Source: Pseudoxanthomonas beigongshangi
GTDB taxonomy: Bacteria; Pseudomonadota; Gammaproteobacteria; Xanthomonadales; Xanthomonadaceae
Direction: 5' to 3'
DNA: 64,000 nucleotides
Assembly (NCBI RefSeq): GCF_016820515.1
Contig: NZ_JADHDV010000017.1
Coordinates: 1-64,000 of the forward strand
Made by a program: the position numbers and the translations under genes. Every line of letters begins with the position of its first letter. The stretch's first letter is position 1. Below are positions 35,911 through 44,279 of this stretch, in pieces. The notes under the pieces were generated by a model. It did not search any database. It saw only the letters and a list, made by a program, of their open reading frames with translations, and was not told the DNA's origin.

Positions 35911-37214
35911 GGTTCCAGTGCCTGGTAGACCAGGTTGTAGAAAGGCGTGGCGAGACGGGGAAGATCGTGCGCCTGGCCGTCGGGCAGGTGCTGCAGCAAC
36001 AGGATCGCGATCAGGCGTTCCTGCCGGTCAATCGTGAAATAGGTCGAGGCCGCGCCGGACCAGCCGAACGCGCCGACCGAACCCAATCGCCCGCGCCCGG
36101 CTACGTCCAGGATCACCGAGCCCCCCAGGCCGAAGCCTTCGGCGCGGCTGAATTCGGTAACCGGCGGATCGAGCTGTCCCTGGAGGTGGTTCATCATCAT
36201 CAGGTCCACGGTCTTGCGGCCGAGGATGCGCTGATCATCCAGCGCGCCGCCAGCCAGCAGCATCTGGCAGAACCGCGCATAGTCGGAAATCGTGGAGTAG
36301 AGTCCACCCGCGCCGCTGGGATAGGCATTGAGGGACACCCCCGGTTGCCGTGCGCTGCGGCTGTCGTCCAGCCCAAGCCGACCGTCGGCGCCCATGCGGG
36401 TCAGATCGACCACGCGCCCGCGCGCGGCTTCCGGCACGCTGAATCCGGTGTCGCGCATGCGCAGCGGCGCAAGGATATGTCCGCGCACATACGCTTCGAA
36501 GGACTCTCCACTCACCACCTCGACCACGCGCGCCAGCACCTCGATGCCGGTGCCGTCGTACTTGAAGCGGGTTCCGGGTTCGGTCGCCAGCGGCACCGCC
36601 GCCAGTCGCGAGGCAAAGGTCGCCAGATCCGGTGAATCGTGCAGGTCGGCGCGTTCCAGCAGGCGGGTGGCTTCCTCGAAGCCCTCGCCGCCGGTGGCGA
36701 AACCCGCGGTATGGGTCAGCAGCTGACGCAGGGTGATGGGACGTTGCGCCGGCACCAGCACCGGCTTGTCCGCCGTGCCGCCGGCGAAGCGTTGCATGTG
36801 CTTGAACGCCGGCAGGTAGCGGCTCACCGGATCGTCCAGGCCCAGCTTGCCCTGCTCCATCAGCTGGAGCACCGCCACCGAGGTGATCGGCTTGGTCATC
36901 GAATAGATGCGGAAGATGGCATCCTCCGTCATCGGCCGGCTGCGCGCGAGATCATGGCTGCCGTGCGCCTGCACCGTGATGACCTTGCCGTCGCGCACGA
37001 TCAGGGCCACCGCACCGAGGTAGCCCTCCGGTCCGGTCGCCCGTTCGAGGGAATCATCCAGCCGCTGCAGGCGGACTGGAGAGAAACCTTCCGCCGCGGC
37101 GGATGCCGCGGACGGAAGGTCCACCACCGGGTCTTGCGCCCGCGCCGTGTGCACGGCCATCAGCGCGGCCATCAGCAGCGGCCACACCCGCCGCCCGTGC
37201 GTTGCCTGAAACAT
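35907..37214 (-). CDS. exported serine hydrolase, class C beta-lactamase fold
   Basis: 435 residues. A signal peptide (MFQATHGRRVWPLLMAALMAVHTARA) is followed by the beta-lactamase/transpeptidase-like fold with S105-M-T-K108 as nucleophile motif (FRIYSMTKPITS), LLTHTAGF, and YDGTGIEVLARVVE where the Tyr of the YxN motif falls. The family covers esterases, amidases and D-Ala carboxypeptidases; in glycan loci it often encodes an acyl esterase (inference). It is periplasmic. The gene sits 23 bases after the TonB receptor and overlaps the ribokinase start, so it belongs to this operon. It may remove acyl or amide groups from the imported compound. Confidence 0.85.
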   Translation of the reverse strand: MFQATHGRRVWPLLMAALMAVHTARAQDPVVDLPSAASAAAEGFSPVRLQRLDDSLERATGPEGYLGAVALIVRDGKVITVQAHGSHDLARSRPMTEDAIFRIYSMTKPITSVAVLQLMEQGKLGLDDPVSRYLPAFKHMQRFAGGTADKPVLVPAQRPITLRQLLTHTAGFATGGEGFEEATRLLERADLHDSPDLATFASRLAAVPLATEPGTRFKYDGTGIEVLARVVEVVSGESFEAYVRGHILAPLRMRDTGFSVPEAARGRVVDLTRMGADGRLGLDDSRSARQPGVSLNAYPSGAGGLYSTISDYARFCQMLLAGGALDDQRILGRKTVDLMMMNHLQGQLDPPVTEFSRAEGFGLGGSVILDVAGRGRLGSVGAFGWSGAASTYFTIDRQERLIAILLLQHLPDGQAHDLPRLATPFYNLVYQALEP

Positions 37215-37237
37215 CCGACGTGGGGGAGTCGTCCGTT

Positions 37238-39445
37238 TCAAAAGTTGATGGTGTGGGTCAGCGAGATCACGCGGCCGCGGCCGGCGAAATAGTTGCGGTA
37301 GAAGTCGATCTGCGACCAGCTCAGGATGTAGAACTTGTCGGTCAGATTTTCCACGCCCAGGGTGAACTTGCCGTACTTCTCGGTCTCGTAGTTGACGGTC
37401 AGATCGTAGAGCGTGTAGCCCTTGGTGTGTTCTTCGCCCGCACGTCCCTCGTTGATGTCGCGATCCAGCCATTGGGTCGCACCCAGGATCACGTTGCCCC
37501 GCGGCAGGAAGTTCCAGGTCAGCGACGCACCGATCTTGTCGGGGCTGATGTCGTTGATGCCCATTTCCTTATCCAGCGGCCCGTTGGTCACGAACGTGGT
37601 CTTGCCGCGGATGCGGGAATACAGCGCGGTTGCCTTCCACTTATCGCTGAAGTTGTACTCACCGTTGAATTCGTAGCCCTTGATCTCCACCGGCGCGCGC
37701 ACCATCACGAAGTCGCGGCTGATCGGATCCACCGCCAGCGATACGCCGAAGTCCGACTCCGACTTGTAATGCGACAGGCCAAAGCTGCCGCGCTGGCCCT
37801 GCCAGTTCAGGCCAACCTCGCGGTTGTCGGCGATGATCGGCTGCAGGTCGAGGATGCCGGCCACGGTGGCCTGCGGATCGTTCGGGCAGCCATCGGGCTG
37901 GGTGCCTTCCGGCGAATCGTTGGAACATTGGATGTTGCGCAGCGGAATACCCACATTCGGCAGGCCGAAGCCCTCGCCGTAGGATGCGAACACGGAGAAG
38001 CCGGCAGGCAGGCGCCAAATCGCGCCGAAGTTGACCAGCGTCTCCTCGTAGGACAGCTTTCCGCCTTGCACAGAGCGGCGATCGCGGAACCAGGTGGTGG
38101 TGTAGTCATCCACCGACAGTTCTCCGTCCTCGCGGCGCACGCCGCCGCTCAGGGTCACCGGCCCGATGTCGTAGGACAGCTGCAGGTAGGGCGCGGTGCT
38201 CTTGTAGGTCATCGGCGGCACCCAGACCCGGTTGGTCAGCGCCAGACTCTGCTCGGTTTCGTCCTCGACCAGATCCAGGCCGGCGCGCATTTCCAATCCG
38301 TCCACGCCGAACAGCTGCGGACGCGTCCAGGCCGTGCGCAGGCCCTGCTTGTTGGAGTGGATTTCGGATTGGTCCCACAGCGTGCCCATCGGTGCGATGT
38401 CCGGATCCTGCCTGTCGTCTCCATTTTCGGCCGGATAGCGCATGGCCTGGTCCGCCTTGTACAGGTCGACCTTCAGCGTGCCGGCGAAGAAATCACCGTG
38501 GGTATAGGAGAAAGCGAACTGGGTGAAATCGTTGAATTCCGATTTCGAGCCAGGAATCCGGCCACGCTCGGCGGTATCTGTGATTCCCTGCTCGCGATCG
38601 CCGGGAACCCAGTGATAGTTGTTGTTGCCCTGCACGTTGAAGCGACTGAAGGTTCCCTGGATGCGCTGCTCTCCGGCCTCGCCGAAGTTCATGCCCCACT
38701 TGATGAACAGGTTGTCCGATTTTGAATCCGAGATTGAGCCGCTGGCGTTCATGCCGATGCGACGGCCACGGCCATCGTAGGAGATGCCGCGGTCGATGAA
38801 GGAGGCGGCGGTCAGCAGGTCGAAATCATCCGCCTTGTAGGCATAGTTCACGCCCAGCTTCCAGCCTCCGCTGTCGCTGCCGTTCTGCGTGCTGTAGCGG
38901 GAGGTGACGGTGGTTTCACTGCCGTCCTTGGTGGGCGTCTTGGACAGGTAGTTGATGATGCCGCCCTGCGCGCCGATGCCCTCGGAAGCCGAGGGACCAT
39001 TGATGACCTCGATGCGGCCCACCAGCCCCATGTCGGTGAAGGTACCGGAGCGGTTGCCCTCGCGCAGGGGCGAGGTCTGCGGGATACCATCGAACAGGCG
39101 CAGCGCGATACGTCCGCGCAGCGTCTCGCCTGTATTGCTCATCGCCTGCGAGGATTCCGAATAGCCGGGCACCTGCCGCGCCAGGACAGCGGTGGCGTCC
39201 TCGGTCAGGCCGAGCGTGCGCTCGACTTCCTGCTTGGACACCAGGGTGATCGCGCCCGGAATCTTGTCCACCGCCTTCGGCGTGCGCACGCCGGTCACGA
39301 TCACCTGGTCGAGATTGGTGGCTTCCACTTCCCCGGCCTTCGACGCCTCGTCCGGCGGCGGCGGGGTGTTCTGTTGGGCCTTGACGCTGGCGCTGACGGC
39401 GGCGGCCAGCAGGAATACGCCGAATGCGGCGGGCACGTGCTTCAT
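37238..39445 (-). CDS. TonB-dependent outer-membrane receptor
   Basis: 735 residues. Signal peptide MKHVPAAFGVFLLAAAVSASVKA, TonB box region around DQVIVTG, plug domain (about 55-170, GAITLVSKQEVERTLGL, VINGPSASEGIGAQGGIINYLSK), and a 22-stranded barrel ending in HTINF with the aromatic C-terminal residue. The VINGPSASEG form and the extra length of loops fit the siderophore/other-ligand group as well as the carbohydrate CUT type, so ligand assignment relies on the operon (GH127, kinase). ATG follows AGAGAAGAAC. First gene of the compact operon receptor-hydrolase-kinase-fusion-GH127. Confidence 0.93.
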   Translation of the reverse strand: MKHVPAAFGVFLLAAAVSASVKAQQNTPPPPDEASKAGEVEATNLDQVIVTGVRTPKAVDKIPGAITLVSKQEVERTLGLTEDATAVLARQVPGYSESSQAMSNTGETLRGRIALRLFDGIPQTSPLREGNRSGTFTDMGLVGRIEVINGPSASEGIGAQGGIINYLSKTPTKDGSETTVTSRYSTQNGSDSGGWKLGVNYAYKADDFDLLTAASFIDRGISYDGRGRRIGMNASGSISDSKSDNLFIKWGMNFGEAGEQRIQGTFSRFNVQGNNNYHWVPGDREQGITDTAERGRIPGSKSEFNDFTQFAFSYTHGDFFAGTLKVDLYKADQAMRYPAENGDDRQDPDIAPMGTLWDQSEIHSNKQGLRTAWTRPQLFGVDGLEMRAGLDLVEDETEQSLALTNRVWVPPMTYKSTAPYLQLSYDIGPVTLSGGVRREDGELSVDDYTTTWFRDRRSVQGGKLSYEETLVNFGAIWRLPAGFSVFASYGEGFGLPNVGIPLRNIQCSNDSPEGTQPDGCPNDPQATVAGILDLQPIIADNREVGLNWQGQRGSFGLSHYKSESDFGVSLAVDPISRDFVMVRAPVEIKGYEFNGEYNFSDKWKATALYSRIRGKTTFVTNGPLDKEMGINDISPDKIGASLTWNFLPRGNVILGATQWLDRDINEGRAGEEHTKGYTLYDLTVNYETEKYGKFTLGVENLTDKFYILSWSQIDFYRNYFAGRGRVISLTHTINF

Positions 39446-39723
39446 GGTGTTCTTCTCTGAGATGGTGGGCTGCGAGAACCGCGGCGCAGGCCGCAGGGCT
39501 CCCCGATAGCGTTCTTGTTGTTGTTGCGCATCCGCGGGCGGCGGAGAAAATGGCGCCCGCGCTGCCAGACGTTCCTCCCAGACGCCGGCGACAGCCTCGA
39601 CAATGTCGACAGAGCCTAGGTGCACGCCGTCACGGAAAGAATCCTTCGCGCCTATGTTCAGAGCCTAGTTTTTGTTGGGTGATCCCGGTCGACGGTATCG
39701 ATGCAGTGCAGCATCGCGCGTGT
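39446..39723 (-). promoter_or_regulatory. receptor-operon leader and promoter region
   Basis: 278 non-coding bases between the LysR stop and the TonB-receptor start. They must hold the operon promoter. I see a 9-base direct repeat AGAGCCTAG at 39611-39619 and 39660-39668 (49 bases apart) and a short inverted repeat CGATGC..GCATCG at 39700-39717. These are candidate operator half-sites for the adjacent LysR-type regulator. I see no clear -35/-10 pair, and the role is inference. Confidence 0.35.
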
Positions 39724-40599
39724 TCAGGACAGCTGCGAAACCGCCTGGCTTTCCTGCAGCAGGACGGTGACCAGGCGGATGCGCACGGTCGAGCGCGACC
39801 AGACCATGCCGATGCGGCGCGGCACGCATTCGTTGGGCAGCGGAATCCGGACCAGGTCCAGCCCCTCCGGCCAGGGCCGCGCCCAGTTGGGCACCAGCGA
39901 AACGCCCAGGCCGCGGTCCACCATCACCGCGATGGCGTTGAGGGCGTTGAGTTCGAAACGCTCGTGCGGAACGATGCCGGCGCTGCGCAGGTACTCGTCG
40001 GCCTGGCGGCCGCCCCACTGGTTGCGGTCGTAGCGGATCAGCGGCTGGGTGGCGAGCAGTTCGTGCGGGTCGCGGCCAGCCATCGCCGCCGGCGCCAGCA
40101 CCACCAGCGGTTCCTCGCGCAGCAGTTGCCACTGGCAGGTCTTGGGCAGCGAGAACGGCGCCTGCAGCACGATGGCCGCGTCCAGCTCGCCCGACTCCAC
40201 CGCGCGGTACAGATCCGCCGAGTAGCCCGGCTTGATGAACACGTTGATCTGCGGAAACGTTTCCACCATCCGCGCCAGGATATCCGGCAGCATGCCGGCC
40301 AGCGCGGTCGGGCAGGCCCCCAGGCGTAGTTCGCCGGATACCGCGCTGTCGTTGGCGACGCTGCGCATGTCGGCCACGTCGCGCAGCAGATCGCGGGCCC
40401 GCTGGATGATCCGCGAGCCCTCCTCGGTGACGCTCACGGTCCGCCCCACCCGCGCGATCAGCGATGCACCGAGTTCGCGTTCCAGGGTGCGGATCTGCTG
40501 CGCCACCGCCGCCGGCGTGATGTTCAGTTCACGCGCGGCCGCCGCCATCGAGCCGCGGTCGACCACGGTGACGAAGGTGTTCAGGAACTGGGTATCCAC
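39724..40599 (-). CDS. LysR-family transcriptional regulator
   Basis: 291 residues. N-terminal winged helix (1-60: FLNTFVTVVDRGSMAAAARELN, AVAQQIRTLERELGASL) and a periplasmic-binding-protein-like effector domain (about 90-290: GELRLGACPTALAGMLPDILARM, GLGVSLVPNWARP). LysR regulators usually control the adjacent genes in response to a pathway intermediate. Here it sits between the symporter (upstream, 82 bases) and the receptor operon (downstream, 278 bases), all on one strand, which is unusual as many LysR genes are divergent from their target. The effector is unknown. Confidence 0.92.
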   Translation of the reverse strand: MDTQFLNTFVTVVDRGSMAAAARELNITPAAVAQQIRTLERELGASLIARVGRTVSVTEEGSRIIQRARDLLRDVADMRSVANDSAVSGELRLGACPTALAGMLPDILARMVETFPQINVFIKPGYSADLYRAVESGELDAAIVLQAPFSLPKTCQWQLLREEPLVVLAPAAMAGRDPHELLATQPLIRYDRNQWGGRQADEYLRSAGIVPHERFELNALNAIAVMVDRGLGVSLVPNWARPWPEGLDLVRIPLPNECVPRRIGMVWSRSTVRIRLVTVLLQESQAVSQLS

Positions 40600-40681
40600 G
40601 TGTCTCCCCCTGGCGTGCGCTCAGGCTACAGGAGCCCCGCCGCGCGCGCGACAGGACCAACGGCAGGGGCGGAAAGCGCGG

Positions 40682-43093
40682 TTACTCCGCATCGCGGTAG
40701 ATGGTCAGGCCCTTGAGCGAGCGTTGCGGCGCCGGGAACAGCAGACTGGCCAGGTAGCCGATGACGATGCACAGCAGGATCGAGATGGCCAGGTAGAAGT
40801 ACGGATGGACCAGGTCCATCGACCAGGCCAGGAAGGTCAGCACGATGCTCGAGCCAATACCGATCGCAACGCCTGGTGAATTGGCCCGGCGGGTGAACAT
40901 GCCCAGCGTGTACGCGCCGGCGAAACCACCGCCCAGCAAGCCGGCCAACTCGATCGAGATGTCGAACAGCGAATGGATGTCGTAGCGCGACAGCAGCAGC
41001 GCCAGGCCGATGCCGACCAGGCCGACCATCACCGTGGTGATCTCGGCGAACAGCACGCTCTTCTTCTGGTCGGCCTTCTTCGACAGCTTCTCGTAGAAGT
41101 CGACCGAGATCAGGGTGGCAACGCTGTTCATGATGCTCGACAGCGTGGCCATCGCGGCGGCGAAGATGCCGGCAATGATCAGCCCGGTCACGCCCGGCGG
41201 CAGTTCGGCGGCGATGAACAGCGGGAAGGTGGCATCGATCGGCAGCAGCGGATTCAGGCGCTCGGGGTTGTTCTTGTAGTAGACGAACAGCGCCGTGCCG
41301 ATACCGTAGAAGATGAAACCACCGGGAATCATGATCGCGGCGAACGCCCAGATCGAACGCCCGGCCTCCTTGTCCGACTTGGTGGACAGAGTGCGCTGCA
41401 TCAACACCTGGTCCTTGGGGAAGGTCAGCACGACGTCGAAGATCACCAGGAAGATGAAGCCCCACACCGTGGCCTTGGTCAGGTCGAAGCTGAAGTCGAG
41501 CGTATGCATCTTCTGCTCGGCCATCGCGGTGGCGAAGAACTCCGGCGCACCGCCCTTCAAGTGCCAGATGATGAAGCCGATGGCGAACATCGCGCCCCCC
41601 ATCTTCACGAATACCTGGACGAAGTCGGTCCAGATCACCGCCTTCATGCCGCCCATCGCGGTATAGATGATGGTGAACACGCCCATCAGGATCACGCTCC
41701 ACACCACGCTGATGCCGGTGATGGTGGCGATCGCCAGCGCGGGCAGGAACAGGATCACGCTCATCCGCGCGCCGACCTGCATAGCGATGCACAGCGCGCT
41801 GGCGAGCATGCGGATGGCAGGGTGGAAGCGGGTTTCCAGGTACGAGAACACCGACATCAGGTCCAGCCGGCGCAGCAGCGGCACGATCCACACCGCCACG
41901 AACATCAGCCCGAGCACGGCGATCAGGTTGTTGGTCATGTACTGCCAGTTGGTCTCGAACGCCTTGGCCGGAATGGCGATGAAACTGATCGAACTGGTGT
42001 TGGTGGCATACAGGCTCACGCCTGCCGCCCAGAACGGAATGCTGCGCCCGCCGACGAAGAAGTCCGAGGTCGAATTGCGCTTTTCCTTCAGGTAGAAGTA
42101 CATGCCAATGCCGATCATCGACGCGAGGTAGATGATGATCACCAGCCAGTCCATCCACTTCAGCAGGTGTTTTCCGGACGCCAGCTGCGCGGATTCGATG
42201 ACCTGCCCGCCCTTGCCATCGCCGGTCATCCAGACCAGGCCGTTGCGCCAGCCGGTGGCCAGCAGCACGTCGTCGCCAACCGTCGCCGGCAGCGTGGCCC
42301 AGGCGCTGGTGATGGTGTGATAGGTCATCAGGTGCGTGCCGCGATTGTCGCGCACCAGCATCAGCAGATGCGCCTGTCCCATCGCGCGCGCCGAACCCGG
42401 CAGGCGCGTGCCCGGCACCGCCGGCTTGGTTTCCCACCCGTGATCGGCCGTCCAGCGCCACAACGGTTGCGAGGTCGTGCCGGTGCCGATCAGGTAGAGC
42501 GCGTTGGTCTGCGCCAGCAACTCGCCGCCCGAGGCGCCTTCCGGCCACGCCGGGCCGTCGACCCACGCGGCAGGCCCGTTCAATACGGTACGCCACAGGC
42601 GAGGCGTGCCGTCGCCCAGGCCCATCACGTACAGGTTTTCGCCCAGGATGGCGAAGCGTGCGCCGCTCAGCGCCAGCGGGAGCGCGGGCATCGACTGGCG
42701 GGCGAGGCTGTTTCCGCTGAGCCGAAGTTCCTCGATCCGCGCCGGTCCGGTTCCGACGGACATCAGCGCGAACAGGCGACGGCCATCACCGCCGGCGTCC
42801 AGCACGCGTGGCGCGGCGCCGCCAGGCCATGACAGCGCCTGCCACTGGCGGCCATCGGCCGACAGGACCCACGCGCCATCGCTGCCCAGCGCAAGCGGAC
42901 GGTCCTCGATCGATCTCAGCATCTCCACGTGCGCGCCGGCAGGCAGCGCCGGCAGCGCATCGCGTTCGACCGAGGTCAGGCTCTCGGCGTGCACGCCGGG
43001 AACGGCCGCGCACAGCAGCAGCAACAGGCATAGCGCGGCGCGCAGGAAGCCGGTCGCCTCCTTGGATACGGGCAGGAAGGCGGTTCGGCTCAT
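40682..43093 (-). CDS. sodium:solute symporter with N-terminal extracytoplasmic beta-propeller-like domain
   Basis: 803 residues from MSRTAFLPVS. Signal-like helix at about 17-36, then about 275 residues (37-312) of repeated short strands with motifs such as GSDGAWVLSADGRQW, LGENLYVMGLGDGTPRLW and QTNALYLIGTGTTSQPLWRW, which look like a Kelch or sialate-mutarotase type propeller. From residue 314 a full SSS transporter follows (WLVIIIYLASMIGIGMYFYL, TNTSSISFIAIPAKAF, GISVVWSVILMGVFTIIYTA), ending with a short tail. The SSS family uses sodium to import sugars, sialic acid, amino acids and the like. The fusion would place a binding or mutarotase module in the periplasm beside the transport site. 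Confidence 0.88.
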   Translation of the reverse strand: MSRTAFLPVSKEATGFLRAALCLLLLLCAAVPGVHAESLTSVERDALPALPAGAHVEMLRSIEDRPLALGSDGAWVLSADGRQWQALSWPGGAAPRVLDAGGDGRRLFALMSVGTGPARIEELRLSGNSLARQSMPALPLALSGARFAILGENLYVMGLGDGTPRLWRTVLNGPAAWVDGPAWPEGASGGELLAQTNALYLIGTGTTSQPLWRWTADHGWETKPAVPGTRLPGSARAMGQAHLLMLVRDNRGTHLMTYHTITSAWATLPATVGDDVLLATGWRNGLVWMTGDGKGGQVIESAQLASGKHLLKWMDWLVIIIYLASMIGIGMYFYLKEKRNSTSDFFVGGRSIPFWAAGVSLYATNTSSISFIAIPAKAFETNWQYMTNNLIAVLGLMFVAVWIVPLLRRLDLMSVFSYLETRFHPAIRMLASALCIAMQVGARMSVILFLPALAIATITGISVVWSVILMGVFTIIYTAMGGMKAVIWTDFVQVFVKMGGAMFAIGFIIWHLKGGAPEFFATAMAEQKMHTLDFSFDLTKATVWGFIFLVIFDVVLTFPKDQVLMQRTLSTKSDKEAGRSIWAFAAIMIPGGFIFYGIGTALFVYYKNNPERLNPLLPIDATFPLFIAAELPPGVTGLIIAGIFAAAMATLSSIMNSVATLISVDFYEKLSKKADQKKSVLFAEITTVMVGLVGIGLALLLSRYDIHSLFDISIELAGLLGGGFAGAYTLGMFTRRANSPGVAIGIGSSIVLTFLAWSMDLVHPYFYLAISILLCIVIGYLASLLFPAPQRSLKGLTIYRDAE

Positions 43094-43190
43094 CGTGTTT
43101 CCATGCTTTCGAAATTCGGTGTGGTCGCGGCATCCGGCGCATCCGGAACGCGCCGCGTGGATGGCAATCCCCTGCGCTCCCCCGCGATCT

Positions 43191-44030
43191 TCATGCCTCC
43201 GCCGCCGCGACGATGGCTTGCGCACGGTGCAGGTAGGGAGGATCGATCATGCGTCCTTCCAGCAGGAAGGCGCCACGTCCTTGCCGCGCCGCCTCGGCGG
43301 CGGCCGCGACGATCCGCCGCGCCCGCGCGATCTCTTCGCCGGAAGGCTGGAACACGGCATTGGCCAGGTCGATCTGGCGGGGATGGATGCAGCTCTTGCC
43401 CAGATAGCCCAGCCGGCGGGCGATGCCCGCCTCGGTCCGGAATCCCGCTTCGTCGGCGAGGTCCGGATAGGCGCTGTCATAGGCGAACACGCCGGCTTCG
43501 GCGGCGGCCATGCGCAGGGCGTACATCGCCGCGTGCAGGTTGGCCGGATCGCGGCGATCGATGCCCAGGTGCTCGAACAGGTCACCCAGGCCCAGTTGCA
43601 GTCCGGCCACGCGCGGATGCGCGCGGGCGATGTCGGCGGCGTTGCGCAGGCCCAGCGGCGTCTCGATGTTGATCAGCAATTCCGGCGCCTGCTCGGTCGC
43701 CAGCAGCGAGGCCATCGCCACCACCGCCGTGGTGACGTCCCGGGCCTGCTCGATCTTGGGCAGGTTCAGCAGATCCACCCGGCGGCCCGCGAGCGCGGCC
43801 AGGTCCGCCTCGAACTCCGGCGAAGACGGCGCGTTGGTACGCACGATGATCACCTTGCCGGCCGGCAGGTCCGCGCCCGCCAGGAACTGCGCCAGGTTCG
43901 CGCGCGCCTCCGCCTTGCGCCCGGGAGGCACGGCGTCCTCCAGGTCGAAGGAGATCGCGTCGGCACCGCTCGCCATCGCCTTGGCGAACAGTTCCGGGCG
44001 ACTGCCGGGCACGAACAACTTGCTACGCAT
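43191..44030 (-). CDS. HpcH/HpaI aldolase / citrate lyase beta-subunit-like (CitE-like) protein
   Basis: 279 residues from MRSKLFVPGSRPELF; a GTG three codons earlier is possible. TIM-barrel metal and acid motifs: DAISFDLEDAVPPGRK (near 28-40), LINIETPLGLRNAADI (near 138-150) and GLQLGLGDL. Family members cleave CoA esters such as citramalyl-CoA, malyl-CoA or citryl-CoA. It has no citF/citD subunits nearby, so it is a standalone CitE-like lyase. Ninety-seven bases separate it from the symporter. With the CoA-transferase at the other end of the cluster it could form a CoA-ester pathway, for example for a C5 dicarboxylate, but no hydratase is seen. Confidence 0.86.
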   Translation of the reverse strand: MRSKLFVPGSRPELFAKAMASGADAISFDLEDAVPPGRKAEARANLAQFLAGADLPAGKVIIVRTNAPSSPEFEADLAALAGRRVDLLNLPKIEQARDVTTAVVAMASLLATEQAPELLINIETPLGLRNAADIARAHPRVAGLQLGLGDLFEHLGIDRRDPANLHAAMYALRMAAAEAGVFAYDSAYPDLADEAGFRTEAGIARRLGYLGKSCIHPRQIDLANAVFQPSGEEIARARRIVAAAAEAARQGRGAFLLEGRMIDPPYLHRAQAIVAAAEA

Positions 44031-44279
44031 GGACCGCACTCTTCATGGCGGGGCAGTTTCAACGATGCGGACACAAAGAAAAGTCGCGCCCGGCATCTTC
44101 AGACCCAACATTTGCTTGCGATATGCCACCGCCGCCGCGTCACGCCTTGCCGTGGCGGTGATCCCGGCCCCGTGTCGCGGCAGGCGTGCGCGCCGCGAAA
44201 CACCCGCGACGACAAGCGCGCCCCTGGCCGCGCGCCCGGATGGGCCCGGTTTGCTGCGATGCAACCCGTCGCCGCGCGG
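44031..44279. other. non-coding gap between CitE-like and PfkB genes
   Basis: 249 bases without a supportable gene. It must contain the promoter of the CitE-like gene if that gene is not cotranscribed with the PfkB kinase. A short reading frame here on the minus strand is Arg/Ala-rich and looks non-coding. No hairpin with a T-run was seen. Confidence 0.5.

Noticed and set aside
39700-39717. Hairpin as a terminator for the LysR gene
   Set aside because: No T-run follows the stem on the minus strand, so it is only kept as a possible operator element.
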